Of a stretch of 64,000 bases of DNA, positions 43,829-53,230 are shown in pieces. The notes under the pieces were generated by a model. It saw nothing but the letters and a program-made list of their open reading frames with translations, was not told the origin of the DNA and did not search any database. Both the position numbers and the translations under genes were made by a program. Origin of the DNA: Candidatus Helarchaeota archaeon (GTDB taxonomy: Archaea > Asgardarchaeota > Lokiarchaeia > Helarchaeales > RDOG01); contig JAHPZH010000005.1 in NCBI GenBank assembly GCA_019058315.1, positions 1 to 64,000 on the forward strand, in the 5' to 3' direction. The stretch's first letter is position 1, and each line of letters starts with the position of its first letter.

Positions 43829-44406
43829 GAACGTTCATCTGCAACAATTTTCTTAAATTTTAAATTAAGCTCATGTTTTTCATAACTTTGAGAAACTATT
43901 TCAGCTAGATTCTTATCTATTTCCTTGGTTTTATAATCAATTTTACTTTTTTCCGGATCCCACCAATTTACTGAGTCAAATGATGCTTGTGGAAATAGCG
44001 AAAGTAAACTGGGATCAAAAGTTGGATCTACAATTTTCCATTCACCATTTAAATAGATTTCTGTTGCACAATGGCTTATATCCGAAAGTTCAATCTCTTT
44101 ATTAGCTAATAAATAGGCATTCACAAGAATATATCTTGCAGGAATACCAGCTGCCCTACATAAAGCAATAAACAAACTTGATTTGTCAACACATGCCCCA
44201 GTTTTTCTTTTAAGCAGTTTTATAGCTCCTACAATTGGATCTAATTCATATCGAATATTATCTCTTACCCATTTGAAAATTTTTTCCGCAATTTTTTTCT
44301 TTTCAGTTTCATTTCCGATTATTTCTTTTAGCTTTTGCATAATTTCGGGGCTATCAGATTCACAACCATATGTTGCACGAAGAAATTTAGCTTTTTTCTT
44401 TTCCAT
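43825..44406 (-). CDS. Transglutaminase-like cysteine protease-fold protein
   Basis: The 193-residue product has the core ILxxKTGACVDKSSLFIALCRAAGIPARYI with the candidate nucleophile cysteine. ISHCATEIYLNGEWKIVDPTFD supplies histidine and aspartate. This is the archaeal/bacterial transglutaminase-like fold, which usually hydrolyses or transfers on peptides. There is no signal peptide, so it is cytosolic. It stands alone and its substrate is unknown. Confidence 0.85.
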   Translation of the reverse strand: MEKKKAKFLRATYGCESDSPEIMQKLKEIIGNETEKKKIAEKIFKWVRDNIRYELDPIVGAIKLLKRKTGACVDKSSLFIALCRAAGIPARYILVNAYLLANKEIELSDISHCATEIYLNGEWKIVDPTFDPSLLSLFPQASFDSVNWWDPEKSKIDYKTKEIDKNLAEIVSQSYEKHELNLKFKKIVADERS

Positions 44407-44518
44407 TTGCCTTATTCTCCAAAAAATTAAATAAAAATCTTAGATTAATTGATCAAAAAATAAATTCTAATTTTCATATTTAAATCCAAAGATTTTTAAT
44501 TAGCATTCAAATAGATTT

Positions 44519-45007
44519 TTATCCGTAAAATGCTGGTTTCTTCGCTTGATATGGTTCTGACGGTTTTAATCCACAAATCCTATTTAATATTATTAATATT
44601 TTTTGGAAAGTGTGAGAAATTTCACGGATAGAGTTAAAAAAACTATTTTGAGTAAGACCATCTACAAATATTCGGTCAACTAAGACATACTGAGGATTTT
44701 TTTGGTCAAAAGCTAAATCTAAAGGTCTCTCAAACACATATTCCAGAACTTGCTCCTTGAATTTCATAAGATTTGTTCCTTTTTGTAATTGGGCCCAATG
44801 CGGGGGAGCAATTTGGGTTTTACAACTAATAACAATAAATGGTTTGTCGTTTGGTTTTGCTATCTGGAGACCGAGTTTTGTAGGTAATCGCACTGAAATT
44901 ATGAATTCATGAGCTGGTTCTTTAATTTTTTTATCAAAAATGCCCTCCTCTTTACACCACTGAGATATTTTTTTATATAAATCAATTTTTTCATCATTTT
45001 TTGGCAA
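44519..45007 (-). CDS. DUF2299-like archaeal protein
   Basis: The 162-residue product has an opening ISQWCKEEGIFDKKIKEPAHEFIISVRLPTKLGLQIAKP followed by IVISCKTQIAPPHWAQL. The hydrophobic spacing resembles DUF2299, an archaeal family with a secretion-chaperone-like fold. A helical C-terminal half follows. Function is unknown. The call relies on pattern memory. Confidence 0.55.
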   Translation of the reverse strand: MPKNDEKIDLYKKISQWCKEEGIFDKKIKEPAHEFIISVRLPTKLGLQIAKPNDKPFIVISCKTQIAPPHWAQLQKGTNLMKFKEQVLEYVFERPLDLAFDQKNPQYVLVDRIFVDGLTQNSFFNSIREISHTFQKILIILNRICGLKPSEPYQAKKPAFYG

Positions 45008-45105
45008 AAAACGCCCTCATTTTAAATTTTCTTAATAAAATTATAAAATATAAGTTGTTTTATTCTATAGTCTTATTTTTATTTTACTGTTTAAATAAAG
45101 ACTAC

Positions 45106-45876
45106 TTAAATTTCTATTTTTAATCCTGACCCATTTTTTATGTATAGATCTTGAAAGGCTTTACTTATCATTATTTTAGATGTATTTCCTGTACAATGGC
45201 AAGGTGATACTAATTGGATATTAATTTTTTTAAAATATCTAATTAATTCCTCAGTTTTTGATTTGTTATTAATATGGAAACCACCTATAACTCCGTATAC
45301 CTTTGGAATTTTACTAACATCTCTACAAAATTCAATAATTTTTATTACTCCTGGATGAGCACAGCCTAAAACTATGAATAATCCTTTATCCTTTATATTA
45401 AAGACTAGAGATTGCTCTTGAATTCCATTATTAAGTGTACCTGTTGAAAAAACACCCTCAAATATCATTTCTGGCTTTGCAAGTGTTTCAATATTAAAAC
45501 CTAGTTCTTGAATTTGTTTACAAGTTTTTGCATTTCCAATTGGAACATATAACATTGCGGATTTTGAAATAGATGATAAAACATAATTTAAACATCCACA
45601 ATGGTCACTATGCCAATGTGATATATGAATAGCCTTTAATTTTGTAAAATCAAGTTTAAGTTTAGACAGATTTTGGGAAAAATCATAGAGTGAACCACTA
45701 CAATCCATTAAAATTGATTTTTCTGGGTTCTTATCAATCTCTATATAAAAAGATAGCCCCCAAGTAGTTTCTAGATCATCATTAATAAAGTCATTATCAA
45801 TCACAGTTAATACGGATAGGGATTCGATTTCCCCAATATTATCGATTTTTTGAGAAAACTGATCTAGATTACTCAT
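45106..45876 (-). CDS. Metallo-beta-lactamase fold hydrolase
   Basis: The 256-residue product carries HWHSDHCG (HxHxDH) for two metals, then GCAHPGVIKII and GGFHIN and a late CHCTG histidine. This arrangement, with the strand order and short length, matches the archaeal group related to MptA-linked and dihydropterin-like synthases (7,8-dihydropterin-6-methyl-4-(beta-D-ribofuranosyl)aminobenzene-5'-phosphate synthase type). The true substrate is unknown. It is divergent from the Tes homolog. Confidence 0.82.
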   Translation of the reverse strand: MSNLDQFSQKIDNIGEIESLSVLTVIDNDFINDDLETTWGLSFYIEIDKNPEKSILMDCSGSLYDFSQNLSKLKLDFTKLKAIHISHWHSDHCGCLNYVLSSISKSAMLYVPIGNAKTCKQIQELGFNIETLAKPEMIFEGVFSTGTLNNGIQEQSLVFNIKDKGLFIVLGCAHPGVIKIIEFCRDVSKIPKVYGVIGGFHINNKSKTEELIRYFKKINIQLVSPCHCTGNTSKIMISKAFQDLYIKNGSGLKIEI

Positions 45877-46094
45877 TGAATAATTATTTCCATAATTTTT
45901 TTTTAAAATTTACGAAACTATCAAAATTTTAGGTATTAGGTTACTATTTGCAACCATTTTGTTTTAAATAAGAAAATTCTTAGTCTTTGAAAATATTTCT
46001 TAGGTATAAAAGACACCTTTATTAAGCATTTTTTTGTCTTTAATAAGTTATAAAGTAAATATAATGAAAACAATATCAATTTTGTGTGAAGATA

Positions 46095-47786
46095 ATGGCG
46101 TATATTAAAGAAACCGCTTCAGTTTGTCCAGAATGCTTACAGCAAATTAATGCTACGATATATGAAGACGAAAAGGATAATAATATTTACATGAAAAAGA
46201 CTTGTCCTGAGCATGGGGAATTCAAGGACATCATTGCTGGCAGTAAACATTATTATATTTGGAGACGGGGTTATCATCATGATTCTTTAGAGACACCTTT
46301 AGATCGTGAAACAGGTTTTGACAATGGACCATTTAGCCAATTTGGTGGAAAACAGGGGCTGAAAGGTTGTCCTTATGATTGTGGTTTGTGTGAGAACCAT
46401 AAATCGGCTTCATGTATTTGTTTAATAGATATAACTAATCGATGCAACCTCAAATGTCCTATATGTTTCGCAAACGCAGCTGTAACGGGTTACGTTGTTG
46501 AACCTACTTTGGAAGAGATTGAAACTATTATGGCACATTTCAGGGACACTAAACCTATGCCTCCCGCAGCTCTCCAAATTTCCGGTGGTGAGCCTACAAT
46601 TCGAAACGATTTACCTGAAATAGTACAAATGAGTAAGGACATGGGATTTGCTCATCGTATGGTTACTACTAACGGAATTAGATTCACGAACATTGACTAC
46701 TTACAAGAGATTATAGATGCTGGAATGAATGCTATGTATTGGCAATTTGATGGTGTAGAACGTGAAACTTGGATAAAAACTCGAGGGGTAGATTTATTAG
46801 ATAAAAAGATGAAAGTTATTGAAAATTGCCGTGAATTGGGATACAAAGACGTTGTTCTAGTTCCAACAGTAGCACGTGGAGTTAATGACCACGAAGTAGG
46901 AAATATAATGGATTTCGCTATTCAAAATAATGATGTCGTATCGTGTGTCGTATTTCAGCCAGTATCTCTTTGTGGACGAATTACACAACAAGAAGTTCTC
47001 AGAATGCGGTATAATTCGACTGATTTATTCGATGATATCAATAAACATTCTTCTCCTAATATGGATGCAAATATTTTTGGTACACGATTTTATCCAATTC
47101 CTACACTCTCACATTTCGTGAAATTAGTTACTTGGTTTGACGATGTCGAACCCTTTGAGATGACATCGCATGAAGATTGTGGATTTGCAACTATTGGAAT
47201 AGTCGAACGTCACAAAGATCCAAAGGATAATAAAATGAGAGCCATTGATGACTATTTCAATATTGATGCTGCTGTAGGAGATGCTGATAGATTGTGGACC
47301 TTTTTAAAAGATACAAGATTAGAGAATAAACAACCATTTTTCTCAAGGATTTTTGGAGCGATCTCTCCTACAATCGGGAAAGCTATAGGAGATGCGATGG
47401 ATAGTGCTGGACATTTCCTAATAAGAAAAGCGTTTAAATATGGGTTCTTAGTTAACACAATGCGACACCTTGAATTTAAAGATCCAAGAAATCTTTTAGA
47501 TACATTGCTTAAATTTTCGAGAATTGTCTTAAATCCTGGTTGGGATTCCGCTGCAGGTTTCCTAAATACAAATGCATTACTAGTATCATGTATGCACTTT
47601 CAAGACGCATTTAATATGAATGTTGAACGAACGTCTAGATGTTTGGTCCATTACGGCATCTACGACAGAGAGCGAAAGAAAGTTTTCCGAATCCCGTTTT
47701 GTACTATGAATACCTTACACAGGCCCATTATAGAAAAGAAAAATGCTGAATTACAACAACAGACAATGGAAGTCACATTAGAATAA
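46095..47786 (+). CDS. Tes-type radical SAM tetraether lipid synthase
   Basis: The roughly 563-residue product has N-terminal cysteine sites (CPEC, CPYDCGLC). The radical SAM motif CNLKCPIC is at about 120-127 (GTG numbering), and ALQISGGEPTIRNDLPEI supplies the SAM-binding GGE. The C-terminal part has VSCMHFQDAFNMNVERTSRCLVHYG...RIPFCTMN, matching extra FeS ligands of Tes/MJ0619. Tes joins the phytanyl tails of two archaeal lipids to make GDGT. The start is ATG 46095 or GTG 46086. This marks an archaeal membrane. Confidence 0.85.
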   Translation: MAYIKETASVCPECLQQINATIYEDEKDNNIYMKKTCPEHGEFKDIIAGSKHYYIWRRGYHHDSLETPLDRETGFDNGPFSQFGGKQGLKGCPYDCGLCENHKSASCICLIDITNRCNLKCPICFANAAVTGYVVEPTLEEIETIMAHFRDTKPMPPAALQISGGEPTIRNDLPEIVQMSKDMGFAHRMVTTNGIRFTNIDYLQEIIDAGMNAMYWQFDGVERETWIKTRGVDLLDKKMKVIENCRELGYKDVVLVPTVARGVNDHEVGNIMDFAIQNNDVVSCVVFQPVSLCGRITQQEVLRMRYNSTDLFDDINKHSSPNMDANIFGTRFYPIPTLSHFVKLVTWFDDVEPFEMTSHEDCGFATIGIVERHKDPKDNKMRAIDDYFNIDAAVGDADRLWTFLKDTRLENKQPFFSRIFGAISPTIGKAIGDAMDSAGHFLIRKAFKYGFLVNTMRHLEFKDPRNLLDTLLKFSRIVLNPGWDSAAGFLNTNALLVSCMHFQDAFNMNVERTSRCLVHYGIYDRERKKVFRIPFCTMNTLHRPIIEKKNAELQQQTMEVTLE

Positions 47787-47850
47787 TTTTTTCATTTAAT
47801 ACCCACTTTTTCCTTTTATTTAAAAGAAAAATTAATTTTTGAATTCTAAA

Positions 47851-48504
47851 ATGATAGAGGACGACAAATTTAAAAAAAATAGTGAACTTTTAAAGGAATA
47901 TTGGATTTCAGAAATTGAGGACACATTAGAAAACATTAAAAATTATTTAAAACATTTTTTTTCTGGTGTTTGGGGTTGGTTATTCAATAAATTTGTTGTA
48001 TTTATTTTCGATTTTTTTCTTTCTCCCGAAGTTCGTGAAAAATCGATAACACAATTATCTCCGATACTAGAGGGAGCAAAAATATTAAATTCAAATAATT
48101 TGGACGATATAATTGAGCAATTTTTTGAAGAATTTAAAGAAAATGATTTAGGTTACATTCGCTGCAAACACAAACATAAAAAATTTCCCGAATTAGTTGA
48201 AAAAATGAGGCAAAATTTCATTACAAGGGTAACAGGTACTCATAAATTACTATTAGCAGATGGTAAATGTTATAGTGAATTGGTTAGAAATGCTTTCCAA
48301 AACAAAGAAGAAGCGATCAAAGTTATGGTGGAAACTTTAGATCTAGCAAAAGAATCCCTAGATTTTACTGTTGAAAATAAAATAATTAAAATTAGTCCAT
48401 TAATTAGAAGCCAAACAATTAGTGTACTTTATAAAGAAATTGACTATAAACGGAAAGTATTTCTCGATAAACTAGATCAAATTTTTTCTGGTGAAGATTT
48501 TTAA
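47851..48504 (+). CDS. Uncharacterised helical protein
   Basis: The roughly 218-residue product is helical. An amphipathic hydrophobic stretch (FFSGVWGWLFNKFVVFIFDFFLS, about 41-63) could lie on or in the membrane, and the rest is charged and cytosolic (DLGYIRCKHKHKKFPELVEKMRQ). Starts are TTG 47839 or ATG 47851. It follows the Tes homolog by about 60 nt on the same strand and could be co-transcribed. No family is recognised. Confidence 0.55.
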   Translation: MIEDDKFKKNSELLKEYWISEIEDTLENIKNYLKHFFSGVWGWLFNKFVVFIFDFFLSPEVREKSITQLSPILEGAKILNSNNLDDIIEQFFEEFKENDLGYIRCKHKHKKFPELVEKMRQNFITRVTGTHKLLLADGKCYSELVRNAFQNKEEAIKVMVETLDLAKESLDFTVENKIIKISPLIRSQTISVLYKEIDYKRKVFLDKLDQIFSGEDF

Positions 48505-48983
48505 AATTGTATTATTGTGGGTAAAATTTTTTCTTTCGTAATATGGACTATACCCAATGATCTAGCAGTAAAAATACCAGAACCAGTTCCACTTCCAGGA
48601 TTAAGTAAAATTATTTTTCCTTTGTTACTAATTTTCTTTCTATGGGTATGACCATATATTGCTAGATTAACCTCATTTTCTTTTAATGGAATATGATTTA
48701 GTTTATGAGCCATCTTAATGGCATGTCCTAGAATTTCAAACTCCTCAAGCTGTTTGAATTTCTTTTTTACCTCATATTTATCCATATTTCCATGAACTAC
48801 GATAATTTTTTCCGCATTTGTATTCATTTCCAAATCATAAATTACTTTAAGAGTTACCAGATCTCCTGCAAAAAATATAAACTTGACATCTTCTAAATTA
48901 AAGGTTTCATAGAGTTTTTCAGGGATTTTTAAGGCTCGTGAAGGGACATGGGTATCTGCAATACATCCTATTTTGACTGACAT
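48501..48983 (-). CDS. YfcE/MJ0936-type metallophosphoesterase
   Basis: The 160-residue product has all the calcineurin-like motifs in order: IADTHVPS (DxH), FFAGDLV (GD), VVHGNMD (GNxD), YGHTHRK (GHTH) with an asparagine in LLNPGS. This small class hydrolyses phosphodiesters or phosphomonoesters, with metal-dependent activity. The gene is 3 nt after the YkgJ-like gene on the same strand. Confidence 0.92.
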   Translation of the reverse strand: MSVKIGCIADTHVPSRALKIPEKLYETFNLEDVKFIFFAGDLVTLKVIYDLEMNTNAEKIIVVHGNMDKYEVKKKFKQLEEFEILGHAIKMAHKLNHIPLKENEVNLAIYGHTHRKKISNKGKIILLNPGSGTGSGIFTARSLGIVHITKEKILPTIIQF

Positions 48984-48986
48984 TCA

Positions 48987-49385
48987 TTAATCTTCCTTTC
49001 TACTTGATAACCTTTCCTCACGCTCTTTTTCTAACAATTTTATGAATTTTTTCACTTTTTTTGACTTGCTTTTTTTAATATATTTAATATTTTCGCGATT
49101 TAAACAATCTTTATCGATCACACATTCACCATTATCATATACAAAGGGATATAATCGACATCCTTGAGGTCTATACCTATGAATTGTGCATTTTTTATCT
49201 GGGGCATAATAAAAAATGCATTGATTATTATCATTCATTAAATAGAGAAAACCATCTTTCTCATAATAAAAATCAAATTCTGGATTTATTTTAGTAAAAA
49301 TTTTAAGAATATCTTGATTAGATAAATTCATCTCGGTATCAAGACAACAATTACCGCATTTAATACAATATCTCAAGAATTTCAC
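48987..49385 (-). CDS. YkgJ-like zinc/iron-chelating protein
   Basis: The 132-residue product has the family CxxCxxCC site (CIKCGNCC), then CIFYYAPDKKCTIHRYRPQGCRLYP and a last cysteine. This metal-binding cysteine set defines the YkgJ/UPF0153 group. Function is unknown, with a C-terminal lysine-rich tail. It is co-transcribed with the phosphoesterase. Confidence 0.82.
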   Translation of the reverse strand: MKFLRYCIKCGNCCLDTEMNLSNQDILKIFTKINPEFDFYYEKDGFLYLMNDNNQCIFYYAPDKKCTIHRYRPQGCRLYPFVYDNGECVIDKDCLNRENIKYIKKSKSKKVKKFIKLLEKEREERLSSRKED

Positions 49386-49554
49386 TCATTTAAGATGATT
49401 ATAACTTTATAAAATTTATATTTTCCTTTATTTAGATTTATTTCAAATGTTCCTTAATTTTTAAGAAGAATTTAAAAAATTTGGATTACAATTTTAAATT
49501 CTTCAACAATAAAAGTTATAATAAATTAAAAAATAAAAGGTGGGCTTTTTAAAA

Positions 49555-50022
49555 TTGGTAAAGTTTCCATCTCCTGAGTATTGTGAAATATATAAAAAAT
49601 TGATAAATGAATCAGAGGAATACGAAAAAGCTGCAGCCACATGGGAAGGTGACCTCATGTTCATTATAGAAGGCGAAGGCGATCTATTGGAAGATGGTGA
49701 GAAATTTATTCTATATTTAGACCTTTGGCATGGAAAATGCAGAGACGTTAAATTGATGTTAGAAGAGGATGAAAAACCAGACGTAGCATTTAAAATACGC
49801 GGAGGCGAATCAGTTTGGAGAAAAATATCAGAAGAAGGTGGCAATGCAATAAATATGATAATGACCAACGAATTGCAAGCCGAAGGTGATATGAACAAAT
49901 TAATGAGAGCAACAAAACCCGCATTACTTTTAGCTAAAATACAACAATCTATCGATATAGAATATTTAACTCCAGAAGAAGCAGACGAATTAAGGGCTGA
50001 AATAGAAAAACAAAAAAGCTAA
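49555..50022 (+). CDS. Single-domain SCP2-like protein
   Basis: The roughly 155-residue product resembles one SCP2 domain. Strands are ATWEGDLMFIIEGEGDLL and FILYLDLWHGKCRDV, then KPDVAFKIRGGESVWRKISEEGGNAINMIMTNELQAEGDMNKLMRATKPALLL, with the usual G-x-W...G...L-x-G-D order. TTG 49555 is preferred because an AAAGGTGGG site lies at suitable distance, while GTG 49540 overlaps that site. It is one of four SCP2-like proteins in the window. Confidence 0.72.
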   Translation: MVKFPSPEYCEIYKKLINESEEYEKAAATWEGDLMFIIEGEGDLLEDGEKFILYLDLWHGKCRDVKLMLEEDEKPDVAFKIRGGESVWRKISEEGGNAINMIMTNELQAEGDMNKLMRATKPALLLAKIQQSIDIEYLTPEEADELRAEIEKQKS

Positions 50023-50196
50023 CTATTTTTTCTCTTTTTATTTAAAATTGGAAAATAACTAGATACTATTTTAGAAAATTTCGAGTATCTAATTATCATC
50101 TCTAATCTTTCTCCATTGATTAATTGGATAATTTAAATAGGATCCAATTTTAATATATTCAGATTTATCGAACAAAAAAATCTTAGGAGTTAAATT

Positions 50197-51822
50197 ATGA
50201 TAAAAGCTAAATACTCAATAATTTTAATGCTGACAATCTTTATTATGATATATTCTGGATATTTAACGGCAAATCAAATAGGAAATATAGGATCCTTCGA
50301 AATTCGGAAAGTTAATGATGATATAATTTCATCCCGTCAAATATATACGGAATGGGTTGGCAATGGATCTGCCATTTGTACAGAAATCGACACACAATGG
50401 TATCAAGAGCTCTGCAGCGATCTTGATGGAGGAGCAATTATCACGTGGACCGATGAGAGAAAGGGCACCGATGATGATGTTTATGCTCAAAGAATTGATT
50501 CAAATGGAAATATTAGATGGTTAAAAAATGGTACTCCTATATCTACTGAAACCAATAATCAAAGATTTTCTAAAATATGTAGTGATACTGAAGGTGGTGC
50601 AATCATCACTTGGGTTGATTTTAGAGGACCCGATGCAGATATATATGCACAAAGAATCAATTCAAGTGGAATTACTCTATGGAAAGCTAATGGAACACCG
50701 ATATCCACAGAAACCGGTTCTCAAGCTGCTCCTGAAATTACTATAGATGAATATGGAAATTCAATCATTGTTTGGCATGATTTTAGAGGATCAGATTGGG
50801 ATATTTATGCACAACGGCTTGATATTTATGGAAATGTTTTATGGGATTTAAATGGAACTCCAATATGCACTTACGGCGGTGATCAATTTTATCCTAAAAT
50901 TTGTCCTGATGGAGAGGGTGGTGCAATAATTATTTGGAGAGATGAAAGAACTGTAGCGTCTAGTGATATTTATGCACAGAGAATTAATTCAACTGGAAAT
51001 ATATTATGGTCACCGAATGGTACAGTAATTTCTAACGAAAATGGAGAACAACATGAACCTCAGATTTGTAGTGATGGATTAAATGGTGCAATTATAACTT
51101 GGGAAGATGATAGAGCATCAAATTGGGATATATATGTGCAAAGGATCAATTCAAGTGGTAATACTTTATTGTCCAACAACGGAACACCAGTATGTACAGA
51201 CGATGATCAACAACGAAATCCAAAACTTTGTGGGGATGGTGCTGGAGGAACAATAATAACTTGGCAGGATGATAGAAATAGTCCGGGTGTCGAAGAAATT
51301 TATGCTCAAAGAATGGATTCAGAAGGAAATTTTACATGGATTGCTAATGGAACACGAATCATTTATGCAAATCAAGAACAAATTTTACCCGAAATATGTA
51401 GCGATGGAGCTGGTGGTGCTTATATAACATGGAACGATTATAGAAGAGTCGGTATATCAGATGTATATATGCAATGGATCGACTCAAATGGTGTAATTAA
51501 ATTGACACCATTCGGTATGCCAATAAGCGTGCAATTTAGTAGTCAACTCAATCCTAAAATTTGTTGCGATGATAATGGCGGCGCAATCATCACATGGTAT
51601 GATATGAGAAACATTGCAACCACAGGTTATGATATATACACTCAGAAAATAACAAATACCACCACTATGGAAGAAGAGCCTGAGTTAGACCCCTTATTAT
51701 TGCTTTTAATGTCCATTCCACAACCCAAGATTCTAGATTTATTCTCTAATCCCTTGATATTAAGTGCAATTTATGGAACAGTGATTATTATTTTAATAAT
51801 AGCCTTAATTAAAAAGAAATAA
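50197..51822 (+). CDS. Exported repeat (beta-propeller-like) surface protein 1
   Basis: A signal peptide (MIKAKYSIILMLTIFIMIYSG) leads to about nine copies of a repeat of roughly 45-50 residues with the core GGAIITWxDxRxxxxDIYAQRINSxGNxLWxxNGTPI. A C-terminal span (LSAIYGTVIIILIIALIKKK) anchors it. The repeated four-strand units suggest a beta-propeller exposed outside the cell. Many N-x-T/S sites could be glycosylated. A paralog lies at 58892. The ligand is unknown. Confidence 0.8.
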   Translation: MIKAKYSIILMLTIFIMIYSGYLTANQIGNIGSFEIRKVNDDIISSRQIYTEWVGNGSAICTEIDTQWYQELCSDLDGGAIITWTDERKGTDDDVYAQRIDSNGNIRWLKNGTPISTETNNQRFSKICSDTEGGAIITWVDFRGPDADIYAQRINSSGITLWKANGTPISTETGSQAAPEITIDEYGNSIIVWHDFRGSDWDIYAQRLDIYGNVLWDLNGTPICTYGGDQFYPKICPDGEGGAIIIWRDERTVASSDIYAQRINSTGNILWSPNGTVISNENGEQHEPQICSDGLNGAIITWEDDRASNWDIYVQRINSSGNTLLSNNGTPVCTDDDQQRNPKLCGDGAGGTIITWQDDRNSPGVEEIYAQRMDSEGNFTWIANGTRIIYANQEQILPEICSDGAGGAYITWNDYRRVGISDVYMQWIDSNGVIKLTPFGMPISVQFSSQLNPKICCDDNGGAIITWYDMRNIATTGYDIYTQKITNTTTMEEEPELDPLLLLLMSIPQPKILDLFSNPLILSAIYGTVIIILIIALIKKK

Positions 51823-51957
51823 TAATTTGCTTTCCTTTCACTTTTTTTTATTTGAGTAAGAATATTAAAATAATTACATTCCTTTTTTTAGAATATAAAA
51901 GATTTATAGTTTTTAACAGATTATATAAGTGATTCATCTAAAATTAAGGGACTAAAT

Positions 51958-53115
51958 ATGAGCCCACAAAATTTATTTTCAGATTTAGACAAGCCAAATA
52001 AAGAATTCATGCTTTTGGCGAAACATATGTTTAAGTGTTTCAAGGAATTAGGAGCAGAATTTGTTGAAGCTTTATTCCCAAAATTTGACGAAATTCAGTA
52101 TGAATTAATTAAATATCGCTGGGACAATATGATTCAAACCTCGCGGAAAGTCATTGATGGTGAAGTTCCTACAGAAGATGCAGATAGGATTCTTCTATAC
52201 ACGCTTCCTCATGTTATCTCATTAATTAGCTCTTTACAAACAGGATTAATTAAGCTACTTTATGGCGAGAGTGTCGATGTAACCGCTGTTATGGTTGATG
52301 ATTTTAATTGGCAAATTGTGACTTGTATGAATGGACACCAAGAAGATGGCATTCCTGTGGACTGGTGGAATATCGGTTTAGAAGATGAACTAATGGACCG
52401 GCGTCACATGAAACGGGGTGTGAAATTTAAAGACCTTTATAAATCAACAAAAGACGTGACTAAAGCTGCTCAACTTATCATGGAAGTTCTAAAGGACGTA
52501 AGGAATGAAAGAACTCCTCAATGGTCAAACTCTCTTTATACTGTCGTAATTTTACATACGAGCGGTCTTTTTAATTTCTTCACCGAATTAAGCAATTACG
52601 AAGTCATAGGATCTATTTGGGATGGATATAATAGTAAAAAGTATAAATTAAAGGATTATTGGTTTTTAATGTATCCAGATCCACCTATGATACGAACAAT
52701 GACTATGTCTTCCCGAGATGCATTTATTCGAAAATTAACTGGATTAACTACTGCAAGAAATTTTGCAATTCATACAATCGAAGATCCAGCTCTTGATTGG
52801 GTAAAAGAAGAAATCCCAGAAGCATATGATGCCGTTCTTTTAAGTGATTGGGAAGAAGGAATTCCTTTACCAATATCTACTTTAAATTGTAAAATCCCTA
52901 CAGATATTAAAAAGCTCATTTCTTCGGATGAAAAATTAAATTGGCAATACCCGAACCATCAAAGAATCACAATGGATACTTTTGATCTGTCAACTGATAA
53001 TTGTTTTGCGGGATATTTAACCGATATTACGGATGAAACATCGCCAGATGCGGGAATTACTAGAGATAATATAATTTCAAAAAATTTTGGTCAGTATACT
53101 GAATTTTTCAAATAA
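51958..53115 (+). CDS. Uncharacterised protein, tandem paralog 1
   Basis: The 385-residue soluble protein starts MSPQNLFSDLDKPNKEFMLLAKHMFKCFKELG. Conserved blocks with its neighbour include VDVTAVMVDDFNWQ, EDGIPVDWW, DVRNERTPQW, LHTSGLFNFFTELSN and PQRITMDTF-like segments. Invariant Trp, Asp and His residues in VDWW and MDRRHMKRG might form a site, but no known motif is seen. It has a helical N-terminus and mixed body. The family is not recognised. Confidence 0.65.
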   Translation: MSPQNLFSDLDKPNKEFMLLAKHMFKCFKELGAEFVEALFPKFDEIQYELIKYRWDNMIQTSRKVIDGEVPTEDADRILLYTLPHVISLISSLQTGLIKLLYGESVDVTAVMVDDFNWQIVTCMNGHQEDGIPVDWWNIGLEDELMDRRHMKRGVKFKDLYKSTKDVTKAAQLIMEVLKDVRNERTPQWSNSLYTVVILHTSGLFNFFTELSNYEVIGSIWDGYNSKKYKLKDYWFLMYPDPPMIRTMTMSSRDAFIRKLTGLTTARNFAIHTIEDPALDWVKEEIPEAYDAVLLSDWEEGIPLPISTLNCKIPTDIKKLISSDEKLNWQYPNHQRITMDTFDLSTDNCFAGYLTDITDETSPDAGITRDNIISKNFGQYTEFFK

Positions 53116-53230
53116 GATTTAATGTTATTTTTGTTAGAGCATTAATATTTTTTTTAAATTGAAAACTAAAAAATATATATATCATAAAGAACTCACTTTT
53201 TATACAAATCTAAATAAGTGGGGATAATCC

